A DNA stretch of 31,323 nucleotides from Didymodactylos carnosus (taxonomy: Eukaryota > Rotifera > Eurotatoria > Philodinida > Philodinidae), in contig CAJNOQ010001462.1 in the NCBI GenBank assembly GCA_905250885.1, positions 1 to 31,323 of the forward strand. The letters are read 5' to 3'. Below are positions 8,301 to 22,400 of this stretch, piece after piece. The translations under genes were made by a program, and so were the position numbers. The notes below the pieces were generated by a model that was not told the DNA's origin, did not search any database, and was given only the letters and a program-made list of their open reading frames with translations. Within the stretch, counting starts at the first letter, position 1. Each line of letters starts with the position of its first letter.

Positions 8301-11300
8301 ATGGCAGATTCTAAAAATTCCATAACGAAAACATTTATACAATAAGCTTTCACCAAATTGATTTTCTGACGAATGTGCTTAAAAAATCAGTTATTCACAG
8401 GATTTGAGATAAGGCTTTGGAGTACAGAGCAATGACAAAGATAGTTTTGGGCCATATTTTCAGGTTAGATTGATTACTCAAACTACAAATAGTTTACCCA
8501 GAAAAAAATGCTCTGGGTTTTATACTCTGGTGTTTAAATGTCTAACTTTTGACATGTATCTGTAAAACATATATTAACAAATAATCATTCCTATTTTTGA
8601 ATTTTTAAAATCGATCAATAGCTCTGTGTAGTATACTGTTCCCTTAAAGGAAAAGGGGTACGTGATGTGAAAAGGGCATAGTTGATAAGGTGAAATGATA
8701 TAATTTGTTTACTTGATCGATCATGTTTAATAAAATCCATATGTAGCCAATAATAAACATAAGCTATGTAGTACGACGAATTTCTGTTGACAAAAACAAA
8801 AACAAAACAAGAAAACAAATTTTACTCACACAAAAAAAAAAAAATTTTACTTCGAGAACGTAAAAAGAAGAGAAAAAACAGATATTTTTTTAGTAAGAAT
8901 CATAAACATCAATTTAAAAAAAAAACAAAGCAGAATAAAACCACAGCTAAAACATTGATTTTTTTCGCAACGAGACTATACTAAGAAAGAAAAATAGAAG
9001 AATGAAAAGATCGCTATCAATACGATCGTTTAATATCTCACTCCTTATCGGAAGAGAGTTATTTGAAAAATTACAAAATAAATAAAAACAAAGAAAGAGA
9101 TTCTGGTCCAACAGGAGAAAAAAAGAGAGAGAAGCAGAAAAAATAACAAATATAGAGATGTACATGCGTAATTTCATTTTTTGTTGAGAACCAAAATCTG
9201 ACTGATCTTTATTTTTGATGCTAATTAAACATAGTACACAATATCATACATATTTTGTTCCATGAACAGTAATAAGAGCTTTAAGAAAAATTCGAGATGA
9301 TTATATTACCTTTTGTCCATCTGATGATGTGGAATTGGAGAGGTTTGTATGTGGTTGTGGAGGTAATGTAGATTGATAAGGTATAACAGGATGAGAGTGT
9401 TGTTGATGATGTGATTTTGTAAATGTGTTTGTCGGTGAGGTTAATGATTGTGTCAAATTAATCGGTGATCTTAATCCAATAATGTGGCCAGGTATCCATC
9501 CTTCAGCAGCTGGTGAGCTAGTATTTTGTTCACGATGTACAAAATATCGATTATCTTGATTGGCAGCAACTATTTGTACATATTCACCCTTTTGAACACA
9601 TATTTCATCTTCTTTAATCGCATTATAATTAAACAAACATTTAGCTGTATCTGGTAATTGATTACTAGTATTATTATTTGTTGGCTGCTGTTGTTGTTGT
9701 TGTTGTTGTCGACGTTCAAGAGTATTGTCGGTTGTCTTTTTTAATGAACGATAATTATCGTATGTTGAAGATGGTATATAATCATTTGATGATGAATGTT
9801 GTTGTTGACTAGATAGTATATTGTGATTATCGTTTATTGATGGAGAATATGTGGCGGCTGATGATACAACGGGACTAGACGAAGATAATAAAGATCCAGT
9901 AGCACTAATCGAAGAAGAAATGCTAGAAGGATTTGACGATGTTGTTGTAATAATATTTAATGGTCGTGTGAATGATGTTGCTGATGTTGACGTAGACGAT
10001 GAACGTTGTAAAATTGTATCGAATAAATTAAATGGTTTTCGTACAGGTGTTACATTAGAATCATTGTTATTTGACGACGATGTTTGAGATAATTCTAATG
10101 TATGAACTTTATTTGTATCTGAATGAGACTGTGTACGTGGATGATTATATTTTTTTGGTGATATTGTTGTCAAAAATAAATTTGATGAAGGTGACGTAGA
10201 TGATGGTAAAACAATGGATGGAATAGTAGTGCTTGACATTGTCGGTTCATTTGGTAACTTGCCTGTTCTATCAGACATTGACTTTTTAATTTGACCACGA
10301 TTATTCGATGAAATAGATGTTGTTAATTTATGAAATGGCGATGATAATAATGATGAGTCTTGCCTAGAACAAAAGTAAAAGAGGATAGTGAATAAAAAAA
10401 AATACCTTAATATAAAATTAAAAATAGGTTTTAAACAGTAACGAATGCAGCATGTTTTCGTACACAAGCATTTGCATGAAACAAAACCGTGCTAGGTTCT
10501 TAGACAGCGCATTTTTTCTGTTTCTTATAGTTTTTTGTTTAGAAAACTTCGAATTTTTATAAAGTGTTTTAATTATTGAGTAATAAAATTTGCTTTTAAG
10601 AATATTCAAATGACTTTTTAACTTAATATTAATTTAAAAATGAGATGATATCGATTTCGTTATTTTTCGATTAAGCAGCTGAATAACCGTTACAATATGT
10701 TATAATTGCTGTTATTATTTTTAAAAACCAGAATAACGATAGTTATAATCAATCACACACACACACACACACACACATAAACACACAAAGAAGAAAAAAA
10801 TAATAAAGCATAATTAATTATTTACTTGATTTTCTTCATGCACAGCAACAAACGAAGGAATTACAGAGACCGCATCATAAAGTAAGCAAAAATGTTAATT
10901 AGATTGATTGTACAAAGTACCAGAAAAGCTAATCTGAGCAAAATTTGAAAAAAACCCTCATAAAGCGTCAACCTTCGCAAACTTATCAATAAAATAAACT
11001 ACCATGATGAATTTTCTCGAATTTTCATCTATTATTATTTTCATTATTATCAGACGAATCGACTGAATGATGTTTTTTTAACATAAACATCCGTCGTCCG
11101 AATGAACGTGTTGTACGTTGAAATGTGTTTGAATGTTTAACTGTTGCTGAAAGTGTAGGAGTAGATTGTTGTATTACATATCCTTTATAACTATCATCCG
11201 CTTTCTCCCATGTCAACAACCTTAAAATTGATAAATAAAAAATAATTATAAATTGCTTGTATTGCAAATTTGGAAGAAAAGAAAAGGCGCATGCATGAAA

Positions 11301-14300
11301 ATAGAACTTAAATAGAATAATTAATAGGCAACGGTATTGAAGCACGTCACTAGACAGACACGCTGATGAAATTTTCATATTAAATATAGAAAAAAAAAAA
11401 GTACACAAAGCACGTTTAGGTATGATAGAATCAGTTAGAATCTAGAATAAATTGACGCACTGCATCATCTCATTTTGAAAATAGATCTTAGAAAATAACA
11501 ATAACGACCACAATTGTGGGAGGGATAAATTGGCGGGATGAATAAAAAGCATTACAATGATCACAGATGCATTTAAATAATAATATTTGAATATAATATG
11601 AAGCTAACATACGAGTTGTTGGTTTTTTCTTTAGTATCTTACCCAAATGGATATATATATCTCTAATCTCTCACACTTATACTATATAAAGAACTACACA
11701 CACGTGTGTATCTCTCTTTGTAATTGCAATAATAGAAGAAAAAATGGAAAATGGATGGATAGTTGTGAGTGCAATAATTTTGTTATGTACAAATAATGGT
11801 ATTTCTAATACACTCAGGGTAGTTGTATGTATATTTATGACTATGTATGTATGACTGTGTGCTTACTTTCGTGGACTGCAAGAAAAAAAAATTAAGTACT
11901 TCTTATCACTGTAAATAATCAAAGTCCCATATTTCATTAAGCCAAATAGACTTACTCCTTTTTTAAAGCTTCTGTTGGATTTATTAAAGCTAAAAATAGA
12001 CAAAATATAAATGATCTATTTTCTTTTGTAAATTAAGATAATATTCTCTACTCATACCTTGTATAAGATCAATTTGTCGTTGTAATACTTTATGTAAATT
12101 AGTCACCCATGTTTCATATTGTTCTTCACTATTACATTGACATAATACTCGTCTCGTATGACCAGCATCAACTTCAACTAAGATAAATTGATAGGCATCT
12201 TTGATACGTTTAAAATCTTTGTGCTGTAGTTTATTTATCTTAAAATACAAAAATAAATAAAAATCGTTATATAAACATGACAAAACTTATCAATTTCTAT
12301 TTACCTTTAAATCATATTTATAGATATAATTTGGACTAGAATATTTATCTTTTGCTGGTATTTCTTCACAAAATACCATTGCTTGTTGAAATAAAAATAC
12401 TCGTCGTTCTTTTAACTTTTTCTCAGCTTCTTTTGGATCTTTTGTATCTTTGGTAACTGGTTCAGACACTAATAACATATCCTGTAATTTTAATTCACCT
12501 AATGCATGTACATTACATGGTAAATCTTTGACGCGTCCAACATTCATCATATCATTTGCTTGTGTTGGAACTGTAATCATGACTTGTAAAGCGCTACGAA
12601 TAGCACGTGGTTCTTCACCCATACGTTCCGTTGATTTTAAAATTTCTTTTAATAATAATTGATAACGCATTATTCTTTGAACAGGTTTTATTAATAAATC
12701 ACTAACAAGTAATTTTTGACCAAGTTTCTTACGTATTTCCTATTAAAAATAAAAATACATAGAATTAAATCTATTATACAAAATAGATGTAGAATTTACT
12801 TCAAAATAATCATGAAATTCTGATACAACATATTCTGATCTTGGTTTATTCTCGCAATATCTAACATAGGGACTAAATCGATTTGTCTAAAAAACAAAAA
12901 AAGAGAGAAAAATATAAAATTTGTTTTTAATTATTTCAGAATTCAAACCGTAAATAGCCTTCCTAATATATCTGGATTTTCAATACATTGTTCAAGTTGT
13001 GGTAAAAATGTACTACAAAAAATAAAAAACAACAACACATGTATTAGTTTATGTCCAATAAAAAGAGTAATACATACTCTCGATGAAATTCGTAAATTTT
13101 TTGAACATTTCCAAATACATAACGTTCAAGACCTTGAAGTCCAGCTGGTTTTTTAATGTCTTTATCATTTTCAACAGCACTCATATAACCCTATAAATAT
13201 TAATAAAATAATTGTATATAAAAAGGCGAACGGGTAAAATCAAAATAGTAATTTAATCTGACCTCCACAATAAGTGCCAAATCTTTTACATATTCTTTTT
13301 CTGTGTCGATTAGTTCAACGATATTATGTCTAAAATGAGATAGATGTCTTTTTTTAGAAAGAGATGACCAAATATAACTATTTATACGAACCTTCGCTTT
13401 TCACCGTATTTTGTTTTATCATCAATCGTTTCATCTAGTATTATATTAGAAAGTGATTCATTCTGTATATCAACGTCGGGTAATGACGGATTATCTGATG
13501 GTAAATCAACGGTTGTTAATAATAAGGAAGAAAAAGGTAAAGCTTGTGCTCCACCACTTGCAGATGGAGGTGGTGGAGGCGTTCGCTCTTCATCGTTAGA
13601 AATCACAGCATTTGGAATCACAGTATTTGATGGTGATGAAGATAGTGAGGAGGAGGATGGTGTTGATGGAACATTGGTACTTGAAGTAGGGACAGTTGTT
13701 ATAGTGGTAGTTGTTGTTGTTGATATTGTACCAACTGGGTTTGTTACACTTAATGCTGTTGGAATTTGAAAATCATTTACTGGTAAACCAGCAACGATAC
13801 TGAGTGGAACCTAAACAAAACACAACATGATTACGATTGCCTAAAAACAACGATATATTTCTCTTTTTCTCTCAAAAAATTTGATAAAACAAGTACTTTC
13901 CTCTTATTTATCTTTGTACCTCAAATTTAATGACAGATAGTGGCGAATGGTATCCTTTCGTATAGAAATTTTTTTTTCATGATCTCGTTGACTATTTTCA
14001 CTCGTATGTATTCCGTTAGAGACAAAACAATAAAAATAATCAAAATCTTTCACGAATACTAGTTTTTGCCCGAAAGAGAATTTTCGTTGAAAGTGGACGA
14101 AATAATTTTTCATTGTCGAAAAACGACATATTTTTAGTATTTTTCTAACAAAACTGAAACAAAAGAAAACCCAAAGTTTAAAAGTACTTGTATATAGGCT
14201 ATCGATGTACTCGATACGTGGTGTATGACTCATTTTAACAATATTTAATTCTCTTTTATTTTTATCTGACATATTTTGATGCTGTGACTTTGACTAATTT

Positions 14301-16391
14301 CCAAATATGCACATCTCAGTAGTCGAAAAAAAAGGAGTAAAATAATACTATTTAGGAAGATTATAATTTGTTTATTTCATTTATTTACGATGATGATGAC
14401 AGGTAGAAATGTTGACAGATATTGTATACGAGAATATAGATATATACAAGGAATTTAGATAGATGGACCAAAGGAGAATAGAATGAATAAATAAATAGTG
14501 TATTTGTGTTATTCTCTCAAGAAAGTGCAAATGTTTGAATTTACCATCATAGACTTGTCAAGTTTTGACATGAAAATAGTTTTGTCTTAAAACATACAAT
14601 GACGTCTTTTCTTCTCTCATTGTAGACGTTGTCTCTTTAATAGATTATGTTCTTTTCAATCTCGTGCACGCCCTTCTTTTAAGAAAAAGCTCTTTTATAA
14701 TCTTTTTAACATTTCAACATCAACAATTTCACTCTTTTATGTTATCCTTCACTGGGCTACATAGTAGACTCTGTCTCAATTTAAGATAAAGTATGTTTCC
14801 AAATCTGAGATAAATGGGAAAACAACATAAAAGCCTAAGCTGATCAGTTTGAATTATATAAAAAATAAAGCATATCTGATACCAACACATACAATCTTGA
14901 AATATTGTCAATATGAGCTTAAAGAGGTTGTGTAGAAGTGAAAAACAACAACAACGTATTTAAGATACCACTGGGAAATATATGATTCAATAGTCAATAA
15001 GAAAATGTTTAGATACCTTATCGAGTGAATCTCTAATTTTAATAAATATTCTGCAATTCTATCTGATTACTCTGTTATTAGAGATCACATTAAAAATATT
15101 TCTCTAATGAATCAGATAGATATTTTTATATCAACTGAGTAAATATATTCTTAAATAAAACACTGACATTCATATAGTACCATGAACTTTTCTCATTTGA
15201 TGCTTGATTGTTAGAAATTTTTAGCTCATAAATCGATCATATTCAATGAAACAAAGACGACGCGTATACTTTCCTCTTTTGAGTTATAAGTGTTTTTTCT
15301 ATGACTTCCTTTTTCTCCTCACTTGATCGAAAACAGCAATACTAAATACTGAATCAATCCAAATTCATAGAAAATGAACGGGCATCAGTAACATTTTTTT
15401 TCTCAATCACAATTACTCGTACACCATTAATTTTACCGCTAATATCAACAGAGAGTATCATTCTGTTGCAAAAAAAAGACGGTTTAATGATATCAGCACG
15501 TCATAAACATAAGAATGTACAAAAATGCAACATCAAAATTGGTTAGCTTCTAGGATATTATATCAGCTATAATTTCTCCTTGTTTAAATCCTACAGTGAG
15601 AAAATTTTTCTAAAACAGCTGTTTTTGTTAGACAGAAACACACTGTCAGCTACCATCAAATACAAATGTGTTATCTAGATGTTTGATCTCTTCAATACAT
15701 AACTACGTACCTTATGAACTGTATAACATACATCAAGATGATTATAAGAGATTTTTTAAAATAAACAAAATAATGCTTACTACATGTTGAACTAATCTTG
15801 CAATAACAGAATCGTCTTCAAATGGGCTGGCTGTTGACAGTGCGGGTACTCGTACTTTTTTGATTTTAGACGACAGATCGCTGGTATTATCCAGTGCGAA
15901 TGTACGATTTACAAGTCTTCGAACAATTCGGATCTCCGTTTTGAATATTTTATCTTAACTTTGTGCGCGTGTACTTATAGATAGGTAATGTGTGTGTTGT
16001 CTTTTTTGAAAAAAAAAATAAATTCGACGGCAGAAAATACTTCTAGGTTTTTTCTTTCTTGCTTTCGTAAAACAGATGAGAAATTAGAGTATGTATGTGT
16101 ATATGTGTGTTCGATAGTGTCGGTATATATTACAAGCAAAGCAGCAGTTAAAAAAAATAAGTGTTTTCTACTTTTTTTTTATTCTTTTTCTTGTGCTCAA
16201 TAAAAAAAAATATATATATATATATATGTATATAATATACAACGTTTTCTTATATTCTGCTTATTTTTTACCCGATTAAACGAACCAAAATGTAACAAAA
16301 GAGATCGTCAGCATCGAAAAAAAAACTTATTTTTTTCATTGAAGAAAAAATATTCTCTTTCAAGCGTGCATGTTACTCGTCTTTATGTTAG

Positions 16392-16468
<77 letters not shown>

Positions 16469-19400
16469 GATGATGATGATGATGATTATTCTGAGCGATG
16501 AAAAAAATGTTCTTCTACGCAATATATATATTTTTTTCTATTCCTATATACAAAAAAAAAAAAAATAGAGAAAAATTTCCGAACTTATTGTTGTTGCATC
16601 TATCTCTCTATACTCTGCTTGCATACTTCTACTTGTTCTATCACGAGTCGAGTATATATCTTTATAAAAAGAAAACACATTCTTTCGTGCATGATTCTAA
16701 CAAGAGAAGCAATTAGACTTCTAATGAACCGTTTTTCGTTCTTCTCTTTATATAAATTATTATTATCATACGTAATGTGTAACAATGATTAATGATCATG
16801 TTCTAGTTTTCTTCTCTACAAAAAAAAAAAAAAAAAAATTGAACATACTTTTCCTCATGATATATGTCTGCGTGTATGTATTACATGTAAATATAAACTC
16901 CGTTTGCTCGTTTGTGTATATTAAACAAAACAGAAATAGTTGTTCCTCATGTGTTTCTTAGACAAATATCATAGATGGTTTCGATAATCATTAAATGGAC
17001 AAAATAGAGAGAGGCGTGAGACCGTGACATGTCGAAATAACTTTGCTTTCTATTCTAAAAAAAACACTAAATAAACAAAAAATGCCTGATTCGAACAATG
17101 AATGCATTTATACAACAAGAATAACATGCTTGTATGGTAGTAAATATTCGAACAAGTTAGTGTGGATAATGGAGGTGGGCAAGATCGTTATATTCCATCA
17201 ATAATCTGTGAGATGGAATAGAATTTTTGGATAAGAATTCTAATAGAGAAAGAGAGAGAGGGAGAGATCAAGACATCAAAAAATCTCATCTCTGCTAGCT
17301 ACTTAGCCAAGATATATTTAAAAGAGGTTCAAAAAGTCAATTAGACCAGAATTCCATAGATAAATGGACAGATTTCTTTTAGCGCCATGGTACATTTCAA
17401 GACATACATTGATTCAACACATGCTGACGAAAAGGCACTGTCACATTATTTGATAATCTTTCCATATTCAGATACATATGTGTTATTCTACAGTAAGTCA
17501 TAGGCATAGCAAGAAACAAACTAAACAATACTTTTTCAAACGATATTGAATTTATTTTCAATAATAAAGTCAAAAATTCAGGTTTTTCAAATAAAATCTA
17601 TTAGCTTTTAGATAATACACATTCGGCGGCGTATGGGACATCTAAGACGCACACACACACGCATTTCAAATACAAAAACAAAGGGTATCTAGTGCATACA
17701 GTGTTTATTGTTGTTTTGTGAGGCCATGTCGCGTTCGTCTCGTCTCATTAAAAAGTGATTTCGTTCTTTCCAGCTCTGATATACATTTTGATATAAAATA
17801 TTTTTTAGAAGCATTATACTGACAAGAGAACATTTCTATCCTCGAATTTCCAGGATGGAAATGCGTTCAAATGTAAATTCAAAATAATAAAAAATACTCG
17901 ACTTCAAATTATAAAATTTAAAGGCATAACTTTTGAAATGTTTGATGTTAGTATATTTAATATGTTCAAATTATTAATCAATATCGCAAACTGAACAAAA
18001 CTGTCTACATTTGAACGCATTTCTTTGAAAAATCATCTGAAGATATTATCTTATAAGTGTTTGAAACTGTGAGATAGTCCAAATAATTTAAACATTTGAG
18101 TAGACTATATATGTTTGAAATTATGCAGCTTATTACTATCATTTTATTATTTGTTCGTAACGAACAAAGTCAGATTGCTAACAAAATGATTTAACTGTGA
18201 AGCTGTTTGTTTTAAAGAAGTAAGTGTGCCAATGTTTTATTATTTTTAAAAAACACAGTTTATTTTCCAAGTTTTTGGGTTGTCGCATGTCTAAAACAAT
18301 GAAATCGGAATTCTTAAAGTTTGTAGAAGTCAAAAAAAGAAGAAAAGAAATATAGTAATAGCTGCATTAGCCAAGTATTATACGAAGGAAATGTAGCAGC
18401 AAATATTATTAAGGGGGAGAAGAAAAGAGTATTGTCAGCATATTTCTTCATAAAAAAAAAAGAAAAAAAAATCCAAAGGTCATGTATGAAATGGTGAAAA
18501 AAAAATAGAAAATATGTTTTCTGCTGATTACAGATAGATGATGATGCTGCTCTAGAAGACTTTCGAAGAAAGAAAAACAATTATCAATGTGTGAAACAAC
18601 AGCAACAACCACAACAACAAGAAACTTAACAATAAGCGAATTGTGTAGGAATTAGATAAAAAGAAAAAAGCACGAGCATATTACGGATTACTGTAGAGGA
18701 ATAATCAGGATATCAATAGAGAATAGATACAACATCAACGACATCTGTTTAATCTGATTGAAAGCAGTCAAAAAATAATTTCGAATCGTATTGTTTTTAG
18801 AGTATGATTTAATTTTAAATAATGAGCTTAGTCCTCACTTGAGACAGTCAATTAGTTTAATTTATTAAAGACTTAATTCGAGATAGTTATTGTATATAAG
18901 CGTCTACCAGTGCGTCAAATTACGCAAACTTAGGTTAGAAATTTTAGTTCTAAAAATTTGCTCTCATTCTTGTTGAAAATTTAAGTGACAAAGCTATTCA
19001 TCATATTCGTTAAGAAACTTATCGAAAAATTACTTTAAAACTATCACTTACCACTAGTCCCGTATTAGATTCATTATCGACCAATTTTATCGATTGTTGT
19101 TGTATTTCCATAGGGGGTGGAACTTCAACTTCTAGTAACACATCTCCATCATCATCTTGTACAATATCTGATATTTTGTAACTGCCATTCATACCGTTGA
19201 ACGTTTTTTCCGTTGAATTCTAAAATAAAACAAAATTTGTTTACAATTAACACATCTTTTATAATCTCATCATTGAAAGATGTCATAACAGTTGTCTCTA
19301 ATATGTTGTAAAAGATGGTGTTAGTTATCGTACTAATTCTTCATCCATGTGCACTGAAATTTTTCTACTTTTCGAATATTTACCAAATTAGATAAAAAAA

Positions 19401-22400
19401 AAATACGTTATCTATTTGCTACTGTCTACTATCGCAATCAAACAAATTCTATAAAGTCTATGAAATGTCAAATTATTAAAATTTTAACTCATGTGTTTAA
19501 TGAAAACTACCATACCAACTCCAAATAGTCCATTTGGTTTTGTCTTTATCTATTTATTATCACAGAAAATATATGTAACAAATAATTTATGGTTAATCAT
19601 TATGGGCATAATAGGAGGGGAAAAAGTGACAAAGAAAACTACATATTATTCATGAAACTAAAAAACTGACCTTCATAAACGTTGAATATTAAAACCTTGA
19701 TAAAACAAAAATTTATTAATCGAAATAAATGGTGTAAAATACACACATTATTTTAGACTCATAACTTATGCTAAATTCTAAATTTAAAGTACTTCATCAA
19801 TTTTTTTAAGATAATCAAATTTGAAACTAAATAGATTGAATGAAACAAAAACTTTTATTTCGAACAATAATCTAATTAAATTTATAAAATCATTGTCGAA
19901 TACTATATAAAATAGTTGTTAAAATCTATCAAAGATTTATTATATAGATTAAAAACACTTGCTCAAATTGCAAAAGAAGATAAATTATTATATGTTTAAC
20001 AATTTATTCACTTACATTTTTGTATTGTTTTCGTAATTTATATTTACGATAAAAATGTAGTTTAGGCATGAATTAATTTTTTCTTAGATATAAAACTAAT
20101 TATAAATAGTATTCATTGAAAATTTTTCATTTGAATTATAATGCATACAAATATTCTCGTTTTCTTTTATAATTTCATCTTTTTCTCTTCTTCTTCTTAG
20201 AAGCATTAAAGAAATACATGATGTCGATTGACAAATATGAAACAAAAAAAAAAAAAAAATAGGAAGAGGAAAGGTTATAAAAATAGTTTTGATAAAAGGA
20301 AAAATTCGAATTACACTAGTAAATATAATACAAGGTTCATGTAGACAAATAGTAGTAATACCTTGAATTATTTTCGAATAATATTGCAGTAGAACACTAT
20401 TGGATCAAAATAAAAAAAAAATTAAAATATTTTTGTTTGTCACGTCTTTAATTCGAAAAACAACAAAGAAATATGATGTGTCTGAGAGAGAAAAAAGTAA
20501 GAAAGAACCATGACATAAATGATACAAATGAGAGTAGAGTATAGATGTCTGCGTCACTCACTCTATATATTCATCAAAATGCGAATATATACATATATAT
20601 ATATGTTTAGATATGTGAATCGAACAAAATTTTTACTACTACCACTGTATAGAGAATATGATCGAATATATAACTATCATCAGTGATGGTTGTTAAAAAA
20701 TTTCTATAAATAAACATATATGGTGAAAAAAAAGAGAATAAGAAAGGAATTAAAAAGAAATATGTTGTTTCTTATTTTGTTTCATTTGACTGTACTCAAA
20801 TCATTTAGCTAATAAATAGAATATAAACGAATATATTAGATAAAATAGTAAATTCTAAATTCGAATTAAAAAATCTTTTTAAAATAGTTGATTTTCTTTC
20901 ATATGAGATTTTTAATAAATTTCTCAGTGACTTGTACTCTCTTATAAATTACGATCAATCACTATTTTATTTTTTATACACATGTACAATGGAAAACACA
21001 GAAAAGTGCTGAACTGAGCCTGAATGAATGTGTACAATTAATGCAGGTACAAAAGAAATGAAAAGAAGACGGTTTATTATACTAATTTGAGAATAAGTTT
21101 TGTATTGAGATGTCAAATGTCACATCTATAAGCTATTTTAATAATTGCTGTATGTCATTCGAAAAAGTTTCAATACTTCTCAAGAAAGAATACTATCTAA
21201 TACTTTCAGGCTTATAGATTTCAAGACCATCATCACAACTATTGCCTATCTTTCCCTTTCTTATAAGTTGAACAATCTCGATGCACACCATTTATTCGAT
21301 AAATGTTGGAATGATCGATCCATTAGCAGAGTGCCAATATAATAGAATAAAAAAAATTATTAAGTTATAACATTTGCTTATTTTTACGAACGTCAGCTTT
21401 CTCTTTGTCCTTGATAAAAATGTTCATTGAAAGAAGAAAGTGAATTTCTACATAGAAATATATCATTTGTTTATTTATCCTATTATGCTTCGTTTTTCTT
21501 ACAAAAAGTTAATTTTCTTCTCTCTTTTTTTCTAATATATTAGTATCATAATCTTTATGTTCAAGACTGTGTAAACAATCATTCAATCATCGGACAATGA
21601 ACCGACGAACATATATATACAAAACATGCAAATAATACGTTTGCTCTTGAACGAACAATACATTTTTTTTTTATCAACCGGTTTGAGAAGAATTTAAGAA
21701 AAAATCCACACCGAAAAACGAACGCGTCGATAAAATAGCCTCCTGTAGCAGACAAATCAAAGATTGAATAAAAAACAGTATTAGGTTGCAGCTTTCGAAT
21801 AGAACCTTTTTTTTTCCTCGAAATCCTCTAGATCTCTTGTCTAAGCTCTTTAAACACCTGAATATTAATATAGATTTTAATAACCTTAAGTAATACGAAA
21901 AGTATATAACAGATGATCCGTAGAAGAATATCAAAAAATAAAATCTATTCAGATTGTGTGGTATCAGAGGATATATTTGAAATACAGTGACAGGGGTAGA
22001 CTGTGTACGTAAATACTTCTGTAAATATCATGCACAACGGCACATAGGATATGTTCTCAAACGTGTCGTATCGACAAGTGTCTTAGAACTGGACATATGG
22101 TGCCTCGGTAGAAAACATATTTTTTGTGCCCTACAATGGAGTCTTCCTTAGAATGTGTCTTGTTTTTTGTTTCATTCATTTTTTGGATTTTTGACAGTAC
22201 GTCATACATAATAAACTCAATATAATTTATTGAACCTTGATGATTCAATTCTTTCGCAAGAAAAATATCTTCGATTATTGAGTGTGGGATTGACTGCAAA
22301 TAGTTTATACGGATCCTTGATCAGAACTATGTAGAAGACTTAATGTGTTTTCTCACTATACATATTTTATTACGATTAATCCTAAACATACTCAATAAAT

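Larger units (their letters stand above)
15954..19051 (-). other. Intron of 3.1 kb with microsatellites and a small inverted repeat
   Basis: Holds (TA)n near 16210-16240, the ATT/TGA compound repeat at 16392-16488, a GA-rich tract near 17250 and an 18-bp inverted repeat (17858-17875 with 18006-18023). A minus-strand frame at 18314-18580 is Phe/Ser-rich and looks like chance. A short unseen exon could exist here (see the exon at 15781). Confidence 0.5.

Noticed and set aside
9851-10087. Plus-strand open frame rich in Asp, Glu and Val
   Set aside because: It is the antisense shadow of the Ser/Thr-rich linker exon of the TRIO-like gene (9310-10363).
10364-10467. N-terminal extension of the large linker frame starting MCTKTCC
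   Set aside because: A good acceptor (TTTGTTCTAG) lies at 10364-10373, and the extension is Phe/Leu-rich intronic sequence.
12450-12662. Plus-strand open frame of 70 codons
   Set aside because: Antisense of the DH-PH exon 12305-12739, which has clear homology on the minus strand.
13904-14272. ATG-started 122-codon frame in an intron, considered as an alternative first exon
   Set aside because: It has no phase-compatible donor into the next exon, and its composition drifts to Phe/Lys-rich as expected from AT-rich noncoding DNA.
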